Shown here piece after piece: positions 27,070 to 36,673 of a DNA stretch of 64,000 bases. The position numbers and the translations under genes were made by a program. Origin of the DNA: Candidatus Roseilinea sp. GTDB taxonomy: Bacteria > Chloroflexota > Anaerolineae > J036 > Brachytrichaceae. Every line of letters begins with the position of its first letter. Position 1 is the stretch's first letter. The notes below the pieces were generated by a model that searched no databases, was not told the DNA's origin, and saw only the letters and a list, made by a program, of their open reading frames with translations. The stretch is from assembly GCA_025998955.1 (NCBI GenBank), contig AP024676.1:3782001-3846000 (forward strand), given 5' to 3'.

Positions 27070-28335
27070 ATGAAATTCAAACAACCGTTTGCGGCAAAGC
27101 AGGGAGATGCGGACAACGGGGCGGCGGTCGCCGGCGGCGCGCCGGCGACGTTCGCGTCGAAACCCGTTGACAAGGCGCTCGACTATTTCGACTTCGACTC
27201 GCTCCTGCGTCCTGAAGAGCGCGAGGTGCGCGACAAGGTGCGCGCCTTCGTCGAGGCGGAGGTCGTGCCGGTGATCAACGACTACTGGGAGAAGGACGAG
27301 ACGCCGATGTTCTTGCTGGAGAAGCTGGCTGCGCTGAACATCTGCGGGGGGGCGATCCAGGGCTACGGCTGCCCGGGCTTCTCGCCCTTGCTCACCGGCC
27401 TGGTGCAATTCGAGTTGACGCGCGGCGATGGTTCCATCGGAACCCTGTTCGGCGTGACCAGCGGGCTAGGCATGATGAGCATTTACCTGTGCGGCAGTGA
27501 GGCGCAGAAGCAGCACTGGTTGCCCCGGCTGGCGCGCATGGAAGCGTTTTGCTCGTTCGCCCTCACCGAGCCATACATCGGCAGCGACGCCTCGCACATT
27601 CAGACGACGGCGAAGAAGGTCGGCGACACCTACGTGCTGAACGGCGCCAAGCGCTGGATCGGCGGGGCGACTTTTGCCGATGTCACCGTAGTGTGGGCGC
27701 AGGACGACCAGACCGGCCAGGTGGGCGGCTTCCTGGTCGAGAAGGACACGCCGGGCTTCTATCCGACCAAGATGAAAGGCAAGCTGGCGCTGCGCGCGCT
27801 GCCCAACGCCGACATTAAGCTGGAGAACTGCGTCATCCCGGCCAGCAATCGCCTTGAGAAGGCCAACTCGTTCCGCGATACGGCCGCCGTCCTGCGCGCC
27901 ACGCGCCTGGGCGTGGCGTGGGCAGCGGTAGGTCACGCACAGGCCGCGTATGAGCTGGCCTTGTCGTATGCGAAGAAGCGCCAGCAGTTCGGGCGCCCCA
28001 TCGCCGGATTCCAGTTGATCCAGGAGAAGTTGGTGAAGATGCTGGCCGAGCTGGAATACATGAAGATCACCACGGCGCACCTCAGCCGGCTGAGCGAAAC
28101 GCCGAACAAGCTCACCGACGGCATGGCCTCGCTGGCGAAGATGAACAACGCCGCCAAGGCGCGGCAGATCGTCGCCATGGCACGCGAGATCCTCGGCGGT
28201 AACGGCATCCTCCTGGAGCATCACGTCATGCGCCACTTCGCCGATATGGAAGCAGTTTACAGTTACGAAGGCACCAACGAGATCAACACGCTCGTCGTCG
28301 GGCGGGAGATCACGGGGCTGCAGGCATTTGCGTGA
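27070..28335 (+). CDS. Acyl-CoA dehydrogenase
   Basis: FAD enzyme making trans-2-enoyl-CoA, 421 residues. It shows the family blocks CSFALTEPYIGSDASHIQTTA, GAKRWIGGATFAD, RQQFGRPIAGFQLIQEKL, MAREILGGNGI, and the catalytic Glu in YSYEGTNEINTLVVGREITG (about residue 400). These versions resemble the glutaryl-CoA dehydrogenase/short-chain oxidase branch. GGAGG lies close to the ATG. It functions with the hydratase-dehydrogenase and thiolase downstream, equivalent to fadE of the fadNAE operon. Confidence 0.93.
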   Translation: MKFKQPFAAKQGDADNGAAVAGGAPATFASKPVDKALDYFDFDSLLRPEEREVRDKVRAFVEAEVVPVINDYWEKDETPMFLLEKLAALNICGGAIQGYGCPGFSPLLTGLVQFELTRGDGSIGTLFGVTSGLGMMSIYLCGSEAQKQHWLPRLARMEAFCSFALTEPYIGSDASHIQTTAKKVGDTYVLNGAKRWIGGATFADVTVVWAQDDQTGQVGGFLVEKDTPGFYPTKMKGKLALRALPNADIKLENCVIPASNRLEKANSFRDTAAVLRATRLGVAWAAVGHAQAAYELALSYAKKRQQFGRPIAGFQLIQEKLVKMLAELEYMKITTAHLSRLSETPNKLTDGMASLAKMNNAAKARQIVAMAREILGGNGILLEHHVMRHFADMEAVYSYEGTNEINTLVVGREITGLQAFA

Positions 28336-28340
28336 AGATA

Positions 28341-28506
28341 CCAGAATCCAGAGCCCAGAATCCAGAAGCCAACATCGAAAGTGGAGGGGCTTGATGCACA
28401 ACCATGAGAACCTCAAGGTGTAGCAGCGTGGATCGGTCTCATCCGCAAATTGCGGAGTGAATCCAAGTAACATCTTCAAATCTGGACTCTGGATTCTGGA
28501 CTCTCC
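28341..28506. repeat. Opposed heptamer arms (CCAGAAT / TCTGGAC) before the fadN-like gene
   Basis: Left arm CCAGAAT, CCAGAGC, CCAGAAT, CCAGAAG (28341-28368). Right arm TCTGGAC, TCTGGAT, TCTGGAC, TCTCC (28481-28506). The arms are complementary and enclose about 110 bases with a TCCGCAAATTGCGGA palindrome. Confidence 0.8.
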
Positions 28507-28510
28507 AACC

Positions 28511-30943
28511 ATGACTTACAAAATCAAAACCGCCGTCGTCCTCGGCGCCGGCACGATGGGCGGCGGGATCGCAGCGTTACTGGCCGGCGTCGGCATTCCC
28601 GTCACGCTGCTCGATTTGCCGGCAAAAGAAGGCGACCGCAACAGCATCGTCAAGTCGCTGTGGGAGCGGCAAGTGAAGGCCAGCCCTGCTGTGCTCTTTC
28701 ACCCCGACGCCGCCCGGCAGGTGACGCTAGGCAACTTGGAAGACGACTTCGACGCAGTCGGTCGCGCCGATTGGATCATCGAGGCGATCGTCGAGCAATT
28801 AGGGCCAAAACGAGAGCTGATGGCGCGCGTGGACGCAGCGCGCAAGCCCGGCAGCATCGTCTCATCGAACACGAGCGGCATCCCCATTCACCGCATCGCC
28901 GAGGGCCGCAGCGATGACTTCAAAAAGCACTTCCTCGGCACGCACTTCTTCAACCCGCCGCGCTACCTCAAGCTGCTTGAGATCATCCCAACCGCGGATA
29001 CGCTGCCCGAAGTCGTGACGTTCATGCGCGACTTGGGCGCGCGGCGGTTGGGCAAAGGCGTGGTGATCGCCAAAGACCGCCCCAACTTCATCGCCAATCG
29101 CATCGGCGCGTTCATCGGCCAGTACCGCATGCAGGCAGCAATTGACAACGGTTACACGGTCGAAGAAGTGGACGCCCTCACCGGCCCGATCATCGGTAAC
29201 CCAAAGACCGGCACCTTTCGGCTGGCCGACCTCGTGGGGTTGGACGTGATGGCGCATGTGGTGAACAACCTGTACGAATACGTGCCGGAGGACGAAAGCC
29301 GCGCAGCGTTTGTCATCCCCGAAGTGATGAAGCGCCTGATCGAGCAAAACGCGCTGGGCAACAAGACCGGCGCCGGCTTCTACAAGAAAGTCACGGCGCC
29401 CGACGGCACCACCGAATACCACGCCCTGAATTTGCAGACCCTGCAATACGAGCCGCCGACCAAACCACGCTTCGACGTGATCGGCGAAACGAAAGACCTG
29501 GAGTTGCCCGAGCGCATCCGTGTTATCTTCGACCGTTTTGCCGATGACCGCGGCGGCATGTTCATCGTCGAGACCACGCTGCCCATTCTGGCCTATGCCG
29601 CGCGGCGCATTCCGGAGATTGCCGATAGCATCGCCGACATTGACAACGCAATGCGCTGGGGCTTTAACGCGGAGGCTGGGCCGTTCGAGATCTGGGACAT
29701 GATCGGCGTGCGGCGCGGGCGCGAGATGATGCGCGAGCGCGAGATCGTCGTGCCGCAGTGGGTGGACGAGATGCTGGCTGCCGGCATCGAGTCGTTCTAC
29801 CGGCGCGAGGACGGACGCGTCGTCGGCGTGTATCAGCCGCCGTTCACGCAGGAGGCAGAACGCAGGACGCAGGATCAGTCTTCCGTCTTGCGCCCTGCGT
29901 CGGCCTATGCGCCGATTCATCGCTCCAAGTTTCATATTGTGCTGGCCGAAAACCGCGGCACACAGCGCGAGCTACGACGCAACGCCAGCGCCAGCCTCCA
30001 TGACCTGGGCGACGGCATCCTCAACCTGGAGTTTCATTCCAAAGGCAACACGCTCGACAACTACATCAACGACCTGGCGCTGGAAGCGCTGGAGATGCTG
30101 GAGCGTGATGACTGGCGCGGCATGGTCATTGCCAACCAGGGCAAAGATTTTTGTCTCGGCGCCAACATCGGTCTGTTCATCCTGCTGGCCGGCACGGGCG
30201 ATCCGAACGCGATTGAGAACGCGGTGAAAGGACTACAGGACTATTTGATGGCCTTCCGCTTCTCACCCAAGCCGGTGGTGACCGCGCCGCGGCAGCGCGT
30301 GCTGGGCGGCGGCGCCGAAGTCGCGATGGCCGGCGCGCGCACCGTCATGGCCGTCGAAACCTACATCGGCCTGGTCGAATTCGGCGTGGGCGTGATCCCG
30401 GCCGGCGGCGGATGCAAAGAGCTGCTCCGTCGCGTGGTCTCACCGCACATGACCAACGACAAAGTGGACGCGCTGGGCTACTTGCAACAAGTCTTCGAGA
30501 CCATCGCCTACGCCAAAGTGAGCGAAAGCGCATTCGTCGCGCGCGAGCGCGGGTTCATCGGCCCATGCGACACCATCGTGATGAACGACGATGACTTGAT
30601 CGGCGTGGCCAAGGCAACCGCGATTCACCTGGCCGAGACCGGTTACACCCCACCTGACCGCAACGCGCCTTCGATCTACGCCATCGGCCGGCGCGGCAAG
30701 GCGGTGATGGAGATGGCGGTGAATAACCTGCGCTGGGGCAAATACATCAGCGAGCACGACGCGCTGATCGCGCGCAAGCTGGCGCATGTGCTTTGTGGCG
30801 GCGACTTGTCTGCCCCGCAATGGGTGACCGAGCAGTACATCCTCGACCTGGAGCGCGAAGCGTTTTGCTCGTTGCTCGGTGAGCCAAAAACGCAGGAGCG
30901 CATTAGCCACATGCTGAAATACGCCAAACCGTTGAGGAATTAG
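28511..30943 (+). CDS. fadN: FadN-like 3-hydroxyacyl-CoA dehydrogenase / enoyl-CoA hydratase fusion
   Basis: Two successive beta-oxidation steps in 810 residues. The N-terminal dehydrogenase has the NAD motif LGAGTMGGG (11-19), SSNTSGIPI, HFFNPPRYLKLLEIIP and KDRPNFIANRIG. The crotonase domain begins near residue 480 (SLHDLGDGILNLEFHS, then ANQGKDFCLGANIG and GVGVIPAGGGCKELL with the catalytic Glu region). Layout and length match FadN of Bacillus. The linker between domains (about 447-466) is encoded by a heptamer inverted array. ATG at 28511 is chosen since the frame upstream is repeat DNA. Confidence 0.9.
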   Translation: MTYKIKTAVVLGAGTMGGGIAALLAGVGIPVTLLDLPAKEGDRNSIVKSLWERQVKASPAVLFHPDAARQVTLGNLEDDFDAVGRADWIIEAIVEQLGPKRELMARVDAARKPGSIVSSNTSGIPIHRIAEGRSDDFKKHFLGTHFFNPPRYLKLLEIIPTADTLPEVVTFMRDLGARRLGKGVVIAKDRPNFIANRIGAFIGQYRMQAAIDNGYTVEEVDALTGPIIGNPKTGTFRLADLVGLDVMAHVVNNLYEYVPEDESRAAFVIPEVMKRLIEQNALGNKTGAGFYKKVTAPDGTTEYHALNLQTLQYEPPTKPRFDVIGETKDLELPERIRVIFDRFADDRGGMFIVETTLPILAYAARRIPEIADSIADIDNAMRWGFNAEAGPFEIWDMIGVRRGREMMREREIVVPQWVDEMLAAGIESFYRREDGRVVGVYQPPFTQEAERRTQDQSSVLRPASAYAPIHRSKFHIVLAENRGTQRELRRNASASLHDLGDGILNLEFHSKGNTLDNYINDLALEALEMLERDDWRGMVIANQGKDFCLGANIGLFILLAGTGDPNAIENAVKGLQDYLMAFRFSPKPVVTAPRQRVLGGGAEVAMAGARTVMAVETYIGLVEFGVGVIPAGGGCKELLRRVVSPHMTNDKVDALGYLQQVFETIAYAKVSESAFVARERGFIGPCDTIVMNDDDLIGVAKATAIHLAETGYTPPDRNAPSIYAIGRRGKAVMEMAVNNLRWGKYISEHDALIARKLAHVLCGGDLSAPQWVTEQYILDLEREAFCSLLGEPKTQERISHMLKYAKPLRN
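29850..29903. repeat. Heptamer inverted array inside the fadN-like gene, at the domain linker
   Basis: GCAGAAC, GCAGGAC, GCAGGAT, CAGTCTT, CCGTCTT, GCGCCCT, GCGTCGG. GACGCAGG (29866-29873) pairs with CCTGCGTC (29894-29901). It keeps the reading frame and codes for QEAERRTQDQSSVLRPAS. Confidence 0.8.
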
Positions 30944-30999
30944 TTGCTAGGTTGTAGGTTGTAGGTTGCAAGTTGCAGGTGGCAGGTAGCAGGTTACAA
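30943..30999 (+). repeat. Heptamer array, left arm (GTTGCAG type) flanking the four-helix-bundle remnant
   Basis: Eight units starting at the fadN-like stop codon: GTTGTAG, GTTGTAG, GTTGCAA, GTTGCAG, GTGGCAG, GTAGCAG, GTTACAA. Complementary to the array at 31226-31274. Confidence 0.88.
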
Positions 31000-31019
31000 G
31001 TGCGGATGGAGGGTGAGCG

Positions 31020-31223
31020 ATGGCGACGATTCAACGCTTCGAAGATATCGAATCGTGGAAGACAGCGCGGCAAATGACGCGCACCGTTTACGAGCTATCG
31101 AGACAAGGCGAGTTCGCGAGAGACTCTGGTTTGCGCGATCAAATGCGGTGTGTAAACATGTGCATCTCATGCAGCAAGCAAATTCATGCGTTCATAGCCT
31201 ATCTCAAGGCAAAACCGGAATGA
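31020..31223 (+). pseudogene. Shortened four-helix-bundle (S23/IVP, Avd-like) protein gene
   Basis: 67 residues: RFEDIESWKTARQMTRTVYEL and FARDSGLRDQMR are the first helices of the four-helix-bundle family (23S rRNA intervening-sequence proteins; DGR Avd proteins), which is normally about 115-125 residues. The usual SIPSNIAEG stretch is missing. The tail CSKQIHAFIAYLKAKPE resembles the third helix, then stops early. This suggests an internal deletion and a truncation. GGAGGGTGA precedes the ATG. It is bracketed by complementary heptamer arrays and inserted between fadN-like and thiolase genes of one operon. Confidence 0.7.
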
Positions 31224-31225
31224 TC

Positions 31226-31274
31226 CGCAACCTATAACCTGTAACCTGCAACCCTCAACATGTAACCCTGAACA
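31226..31274 (-). repeat. Heptamer array, right arm (TGCAACC type) flanking the four-helix-bundle remnant
   Basis: Seven units: CGCAACC, TATAACC, TGTAACC, TGCAACC, CTCAACA, TGTAACC, CTGAACA. These are the reverse complement pattern of the 30943-30999 arm. Confidence 0.88.
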
Positions 31275-31283
31275 GGAGTAATC

Positions 31284-32462
31284 ATGCCCGAAGCAGTCAT
31301 CGTCAGCGGCGCGAGAACCGCCGTAGGTAAAGCAACAAAAGGGAGCCTGAGAACGGTGCGGCCGGACGACATGGCGGCAGCGGCCATTCGCGCTGCCATC
31401 GAACGCGCGCCCGGCCTCGACCCCGATGAGATTGACGACGTGATCCTCGGCTGTGCCATGCCGGAGGCGGAACAAGGGCTGAACGTAGCGCGGCTGGCAG
31501 CCTTGCGCGCCGGATTGCCAGATCGCGTGCCGGCGCAGACGGTCAACCGCTTTTGCTCCTCCGGCCTACAGACCATCGCCCTGGCGGCGCATCAAATCAT
31601 GGCCGGCCAGGGCGAAGTCATCGTCGCCGGCGGCACCGAGAGCATGAGCATGGTCTCGATGTCGGGCAACTTCTTCTCGCCCAATCCCGATCTGGTGGAC
31701 GTGAACCCCGAGGTGTACATGCCGATGGGACTGACCGCCGAAGAAGTCGCGCAGCGTTTCAACATCTCGCGGCAGGATCAAGACGCGTTCGCGTTGCGTT
31801 CGCATCAAAATGCTGCCGCAGCAATTGACGCCGGCAAGTTCGACGACGAAATCACGCCATTGGAAGTCAGCGTCACGCAGTTCGATGGGGCGCGCGTGGT
31901 GACGAAGTCTTACACCTTCCGCGCCGATGAAGGCGTGCGGCGCGACACCTCGCTCGACGCGCTGGCCAAGCTCAAGCCGGTCTTCCACGCGCGCGGCACG
32001 GTCACGGCCGGTAATGCGTCGCAGACCAGCGATGGCGCGGCAGCCGTCGTCGTCATGAGCGCAGATAAGGCGAAGGCGCTTGGGTTGAAGCCGCTGGCGC
32101 GCTTCGTGAGCTTTGCCGTCGGCGGCGTGCCGCCGGAAGTGATGGGCATCGGCCCGACCATCGCCGTGCCCAAAGCGCTCAAGCTGGCCGGATTGACGCT
32201 CGACCAGATTGACTTGATCGAGCTGAACGAGGCGTTCGCCGCGCAAGCGCTGGCCGTCATCCGCGCGCTGGAGATGGATATCGAGAAAGTGAACGTCAAC
32301 GGCGGTGCCATTGCGCTGGGGCATCCGCTCGGTTGCACGGGCGCCAAGCTCACGATCACGCTGCTGCACGAGATGCGCCGGCGCAACGCGCGCTATGGCA
32401 TGGTCACCATGTGCATCGGCGGCGGCATGGGCGCGGCGGGTATCTTCGAGAATCTCAATTGA
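31284..32462 (+). CDS. fadA: Acetyl-CoA acyltransferase (thiolase)
   Basis: Thiolytic cleavage of 3-ketoacyl-CoA, the last step of beta-oxidation; 392 residues. The nucleophile is Cys91 ([10 protein letters not shown]). GGTESMSM follows, then the His block [19 protein letters not shown] (about 346), and the second Cys in [14 protein letters not shown] (about 377). AGGAG precedes the ATG. With acyl-CoA dehydrogenase and the FadN-like protein it completes a pathway unit equivalent to fadNAE, here in the order E, N, A. Confidence 0.95.
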   Translation: MPEAVIVSGARTAVGKATKGSLRTVRPDDMAAAAIRAAIERAPGLDPDEIDDVILGCAMPEAEQGLNVARLAALRAGLPDRVPAQTVNRFCSSGLQTIALAAHQIMAGQGEVIVAGGTESMSMVSMSGNFFSPNPDLVDVNPEVYMPMGLTAEEVAQRFNISRQDQDAFALRSHQNAAAAIDAGKFDDEITPLEVSVTQFDGARVVTKSYTFRADEGVRRDTSLDALAKLKPVFHARGTVTAGNASQTSDGAAAVVVMSADKAKALGLKPLARFVSFAVGGVPPEVMGIGPTIAVPKALKLAGLTLDQIDLIELNEAFAAQALAVIRALEMDIEKVNVNGGAIALGHPLGCTGAKLTITLLHEMRRRNARYGMVTMCIGGGMGAAGIFENLN

Positions 32463-32488
32463 CTACGATGACACGAAGCGAGTCAGAA

Positions 32489-32513
32489 ACAGGCGGCCAA
32501 AACGGCCGCCTGT
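32489..32513. terminator. Hairpin between convergent thiolase and ABC ATPase genes
   Basis: A perfect 10-bp stem ACAGGCGGCC / GGCCGCCTGT with a 5-base loop, followed by TCTCTCT on the plus strand. A weak T tract; it may serve both directions. Confidence 0.6.
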
Positions 32514-32551
32514 TCTCTCTGGATGTCCTTCGTGTGCTTCATGGTAAAAGC

Positions 32552-33565
32552 TCACGCCGGCAATACTTCGCTCAGCCGCTCCCGTGCGACGATGGGTTGC
32601 TGGTCGTAGAGGTAGCACGCGGCGACCTGTTCCGGCGCAACCTGATAGAGCGGCGGAGGTGCCTGCCGGCACTTGTCCATCGCGAACGGGCAGCGCGAGG
32701 TGAACTTGCAGCCGGCTTCGACGCTGCCATGCTCTTGCTCGCGTGCCACGATCTCTGTCTGGCCCCACTTGCGGTTGATATCCGGCCAGGGGATCGAGTC
32801 AATCAGCAGGCGCGTGTAAGGATGCTGCGGGTCGCGGATCACCCGATCTATGCTGCCGGCTTCCATCACCGAGCCGCGATATAGCACGATGATCGAGTTG
32901 GCCACATGATACGCCGTGGTCAAGTCGTGCGTGATGTAGATGATCGAAATGCCGTATTCGCGGTTGAGGTTGCGCAGGCTCTCCAGGATCGTTGCCCGCA
33001 GGCTGGCATCTACCATCGAGACCGGCTCGTCGGCGACCAGCAAACGTGGCTTGAGCAACAGCGCGCGCGCCACGTTGATGCGCTGGCGTTGGCCGCCGGA
33101 GAGTTGGTGCGGGAAGCGCCCTAGAACATCCTCGGGGCGCAGGCCGACGGCGCTGAGCGCCTCGTCCATCTTGTCGCGCGCTTCGCTCTTGCTCCGCGCC
33201 AGCCGGAATTTCTCGATCGGCACGGTCAGTAGATGGTCCACCGTGTAGAACGGGTTGAACACGGCGAACGGGTCTTGGAAGACCGCCTGGACTTCTTTTC
33301 GAAAGGTGACCTTTTCCTCGCCTTGCAGCTTGGTGATGTCCTTGCCCTTATAGAGGATCTGTCCACGAGTGGGCGTGATAAAGCCTAGCAGCAGCATCGC
33401 CAGCGTGGTTTTGCCGCTGCCGCTCTCGCCGGCGACCGTCAGGATCGTCGGCTGGTCATCTTCGATCTTGAGTGACACGTCGTCCAGCGCCGTTGTCGCT
33501 GCGCGCGAAAGCAGGCCCTTGGTGTAGATCTTTGTGACGTTGCGAAATTCGAGTAGGGGTGTCAT
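32552..33565 (-). CDS. Peptide-type ABC transporter ATPase (DppF-like)
   Basis: 337 residues. Walker A GESGSGKTT, Q-loop VFQDPFAVFNPFYTV, signature QLSGGQRQRINVARAL, Walker B LLVADEPVSMVD, and the oligopeptide-transporter Cys tail (CKFTSRCPFAMDKC, then CYLYDQQP). Last gene of the minus-strand importer cluster (binding protein, B, C, D, F), 46 bases after the DppD-type gene. In contrast with the first importer, D and F are separate here. Confidence 0.92.
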   Translation of the reverse strand: MTPLLEFRNVTKIYTKGLLSRAATTALDDVSLKIEDDQPTILTVAGESGSGKTTLAMLLLGFITPTRGQILYKGKDITKLQGEEKVTFRKEVQAVFQDPFAVFNPFYTVDHLLTVPIEKFRLARSKSEARDKMDEALSAVGLRPEDVLGRFPHQLSGGQRQRINVARALLLKPRLLVADEPVSMVDASLRATILESLRNLNREYGISIIYITHDLTTAYHVANSIIVLYRGSVMEAGSIDRVIRDPQHPYTRLLIDSIPWPDINRKWGQTEIVAREQEHGSVEAGCKFTSRCPFAMDKCRQAPPPLYQVAPEQVAACYLYDQQPIVARERLSEVLPA

Positions 33566-33611
33566 GGGTTCGCTTGAGAACGCGGGAACGACGCTGTGAA
33601 GTTATGAATTC

Positions 33612-34615
<1,004 letters not shown>

Positions 34616-34619
<4 letters not shown>

Positions 34620-35539
34620 TCGGTCCTCCGCACGCGCGGATTGGCCAGCTCGTCCAGGCCGACGTTGATCAAGGTCAACGACACGAAAATCAGCACCAGC
34701 GCCAGCGACGGCCACAGCGGCCACCACCACCAGCCGTTGAAGAATGCGGCTTGCTGCTGCGCAAACCAGATCGTATTGCCGATCAACGGCTCGCGCAACG
34801 GCCCGAGGCCAAGCACCGACAGGCCGAACGAGGCGAAGATGCCCGCGAACACACCGCTGACGAAGGCGGCCAGGATGAACGGCAGCATGTTCGGCAGGAT
34901 TTCCTTGAAGACGATCTCCAGGTTGCTCATGCCGGAGAGGCGGGCGACGTTGACGAACAAGCGCTCTTTGAGCGTGAGCACTTGTGCGCGCATCACGCGC
35001 GTTGGGCCCATCCATGCCAGCAGCGACACGATGAGCGCCATCGTGTAGATCGTGACCGACCTTCGATCTATCGAGCCGGCGATGATCACCAGGATGAGAA
35101 AGGCAGGGATCGGCAACAACACTTCGGTGACGGCGCGGATGATTGTATCCACTGCGCCGCCGTAGTAGGCTGAGAGGAAGCCGAGGATCACGCCGACGCC
35201 GGTGCCGATTGCGCCGGCAATCAGGCCGATCACCGCCGTCTGCCAGATACCACGCACCATGACGGCCAGCAGGTCACGACCGAAGAAGTCGGTGCCCAGC
35301 GGAAACTCGGCACTGGGCGGTTGCTTCGGCTTCACCGCCAGTGGATAGGCGCGTTTCTCTGTGTCAATGGTGAGCGAGCCGATTACCGTGAACAACGTCA
35401 GGGCGACCACGATGGCCAAACCCAAAACCAGGCTCTTGTTGCGTCGCAGGTAACGCCAGGTGAGCGTCAGGCGCGAGGGTTGCTCGTAGCGGATCTCCTG
35501 GGCGTCCGGTTTAGGTCCAATAGCAGCGATCTGCGTCAT
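34616..35539 (-). CDS. Peptide-type ABC transporter permease (DppC-like)
   Basis: 307 residues. The cytoplasmic N-terminus with TLTWRYLRRNKSLVLGLAIV is followed by PLGTDFFGRDLLAVMVRGIW, AYYGGAVDTIIRAVTEVLLPIPAFLI, and the EAA-like loop RLSGMSNLEIVFKEILPNM. An insertion with GNTIWFAQQQAAFFNGWWWW precedes the last helix. It overlaps both neighbours by 4 bases (ATGA), so the B, C and D genes are translationally coupled. Confidence 0.92.
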
Positions 35540-36540
35540 CTTGATTCGTAGCGTATCCGTGGATCGAGCAACGGATAGACGAGGTCCACCAGGAACATGA
35601 GGAGGGCAATCGAAAGGATGACGAAAAGGGTGATGCCGTAGATGACGAAGTAGTCGTTCTTGAGGATGGCATCGCCGAGCAAGCCGCCGAGGCCGGGCAG
35701 GCCATACAACTGCTCGACCAGCACGCCGGAGACGATGACGCTGCCGAATGCCAACGCCAGGCCGGTGACCTGGGGCAGCAGCGCGTTACGCACGTAATAC
35801 TGGGTGAAGATCGTGCGGGGGTGCAACCCCTTGTGCTCGGCGAAGTTCACATAGTCTTCGCCTTGGATAGTGATGCCCATACCGCGCATGCCCAGCGCCC
35901 AGAAGCCGAGCGAAGCAAGGATCAGCGATATGGCCGGCAGGATTTGATGCCGCGCCGCGTCGAGGATGAACTCCAGCGTGAGCGACGGGGTGACGCCCTG
36001 CGAATATGCGCCGCCCATCGGCAGCAGCTTCAGGCGGAACGCGATGAAGAAAATCAGCAACAGACCGAGCAAATAGGCCGGCACGGCCTGCAACATCATG
36101 AGCGGAGCCATCAGGCCCTTCACGAACCTTGGGCTGCGCGGCCAGGAAGCGAGCGCGCCGAGTAAGTTGCCCAGGACGAACGAAATCAGCGTCGTCAGCA
36201 TGAGCAACACGATCGTCCACGGCAGCGCAGAAAAGATCAGCTCCAACACGGTCTTGGGGAAGCGCGTCAACGACGGCCCCAGGTCGCCACGTAGAACGCC
36301 GCCCATGTATTCGATGTACTGCTGCAGCAGCGGCTTGTCTAGGCCGAACTTCACCTCGTAGGCGGCGATGATCTGCTCCAAGTCCTTCGGAGCGAAGCCC
36401 GTCGAGCGGGCGATTTCGGCGAAGCGCTCACGAATTGGATTGCGGGCGGATAGACGTGGAATGAAGAAAACGATCGTCGCAGCGACCCACACCACCGCCA
36501 CTAAGAAGAGGATGCGTCTAACCAGGTATCCTAGTCTCAT
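35536..36540 (-). CDS. Peptide-type ABC transporter permease (DppB-like)
   Basis: 334 residues with six helices. It has the N-terminal LVRRILFLVAVVWVAATIVFFI, the periplasmic loop KFGLDKPLLQQYIEYMGGVLRGDLG, the EAA loop EDYVNFAEHKGLHPRTIFTQYYVRNALL, and a C-terminal LVEQLYGLPGLGGLLGDAI. Unlike the permease at 21557 it has the standard length. A hairpin lies between it and the binding-protein gene upstream. Confidence 0.92.
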   Translation of the reverse strand: MRLGYLVRRILFLVAVVWVAATIVFFIPRLSARNPIRERFAEIARSTGFAPKDLEQIIAAYEVKFGLDKPLLQQYIEYMGGVLRGDLGPSLTRFPKTVLELIFSALPWTIVLLMLTTLISFVLGNLLGALASWPRSPRFVKGLMAPLMMLQAVPAYLLGLLLIFFIAFRLKLLPMGGAYSQGVTPSLTLEFILDAARHQILPAISLILASLGFWALGMRGMGITIQGEDYVNFAEHKGLHPRTIFTQYYVRNALLPQVTGLALAFGSVIVSGVLVEQLYGLPGLGGLLGDAILKNDYFVIYGITLFVILSIALLMFLVDLVYPLLDPRIRYESR

Positions 36541-36607
36541 CGGATTGCTCGAATCGCAGCATAGAGATCATAGCCGAAAAGTGGGCTGCGATGAAGGGGG
36601 AGGAAGC

Positions 36608-36635
36608 CCTGGCCTCCCTTCTCGGGGAGGCCAGG
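36608..36635 (-). terminator. Intra-operon hairpin after the second solute-binding protein gene
   Basis: An 11-bp perfect stem CCTGGCCTCCC / GGGAGGCCAGG with a 6-base loop, without a T tract. It probably stabilises the binding-protein mRNA or partially terminates, giving an excess of binding protein. Confidence 0.55.
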
Positions 36636-36673
36636 ACGATTCGCGGGCTCAAGTTTGGGAGCACGCGTCGAGT

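Noticed and set aside
31013-31237. Alternative frame over the four-helix-bundle remnant
   Set aside because: No similarity to the family; the frame at 31020 carries the recognisable helices and a ribosome-binding site.
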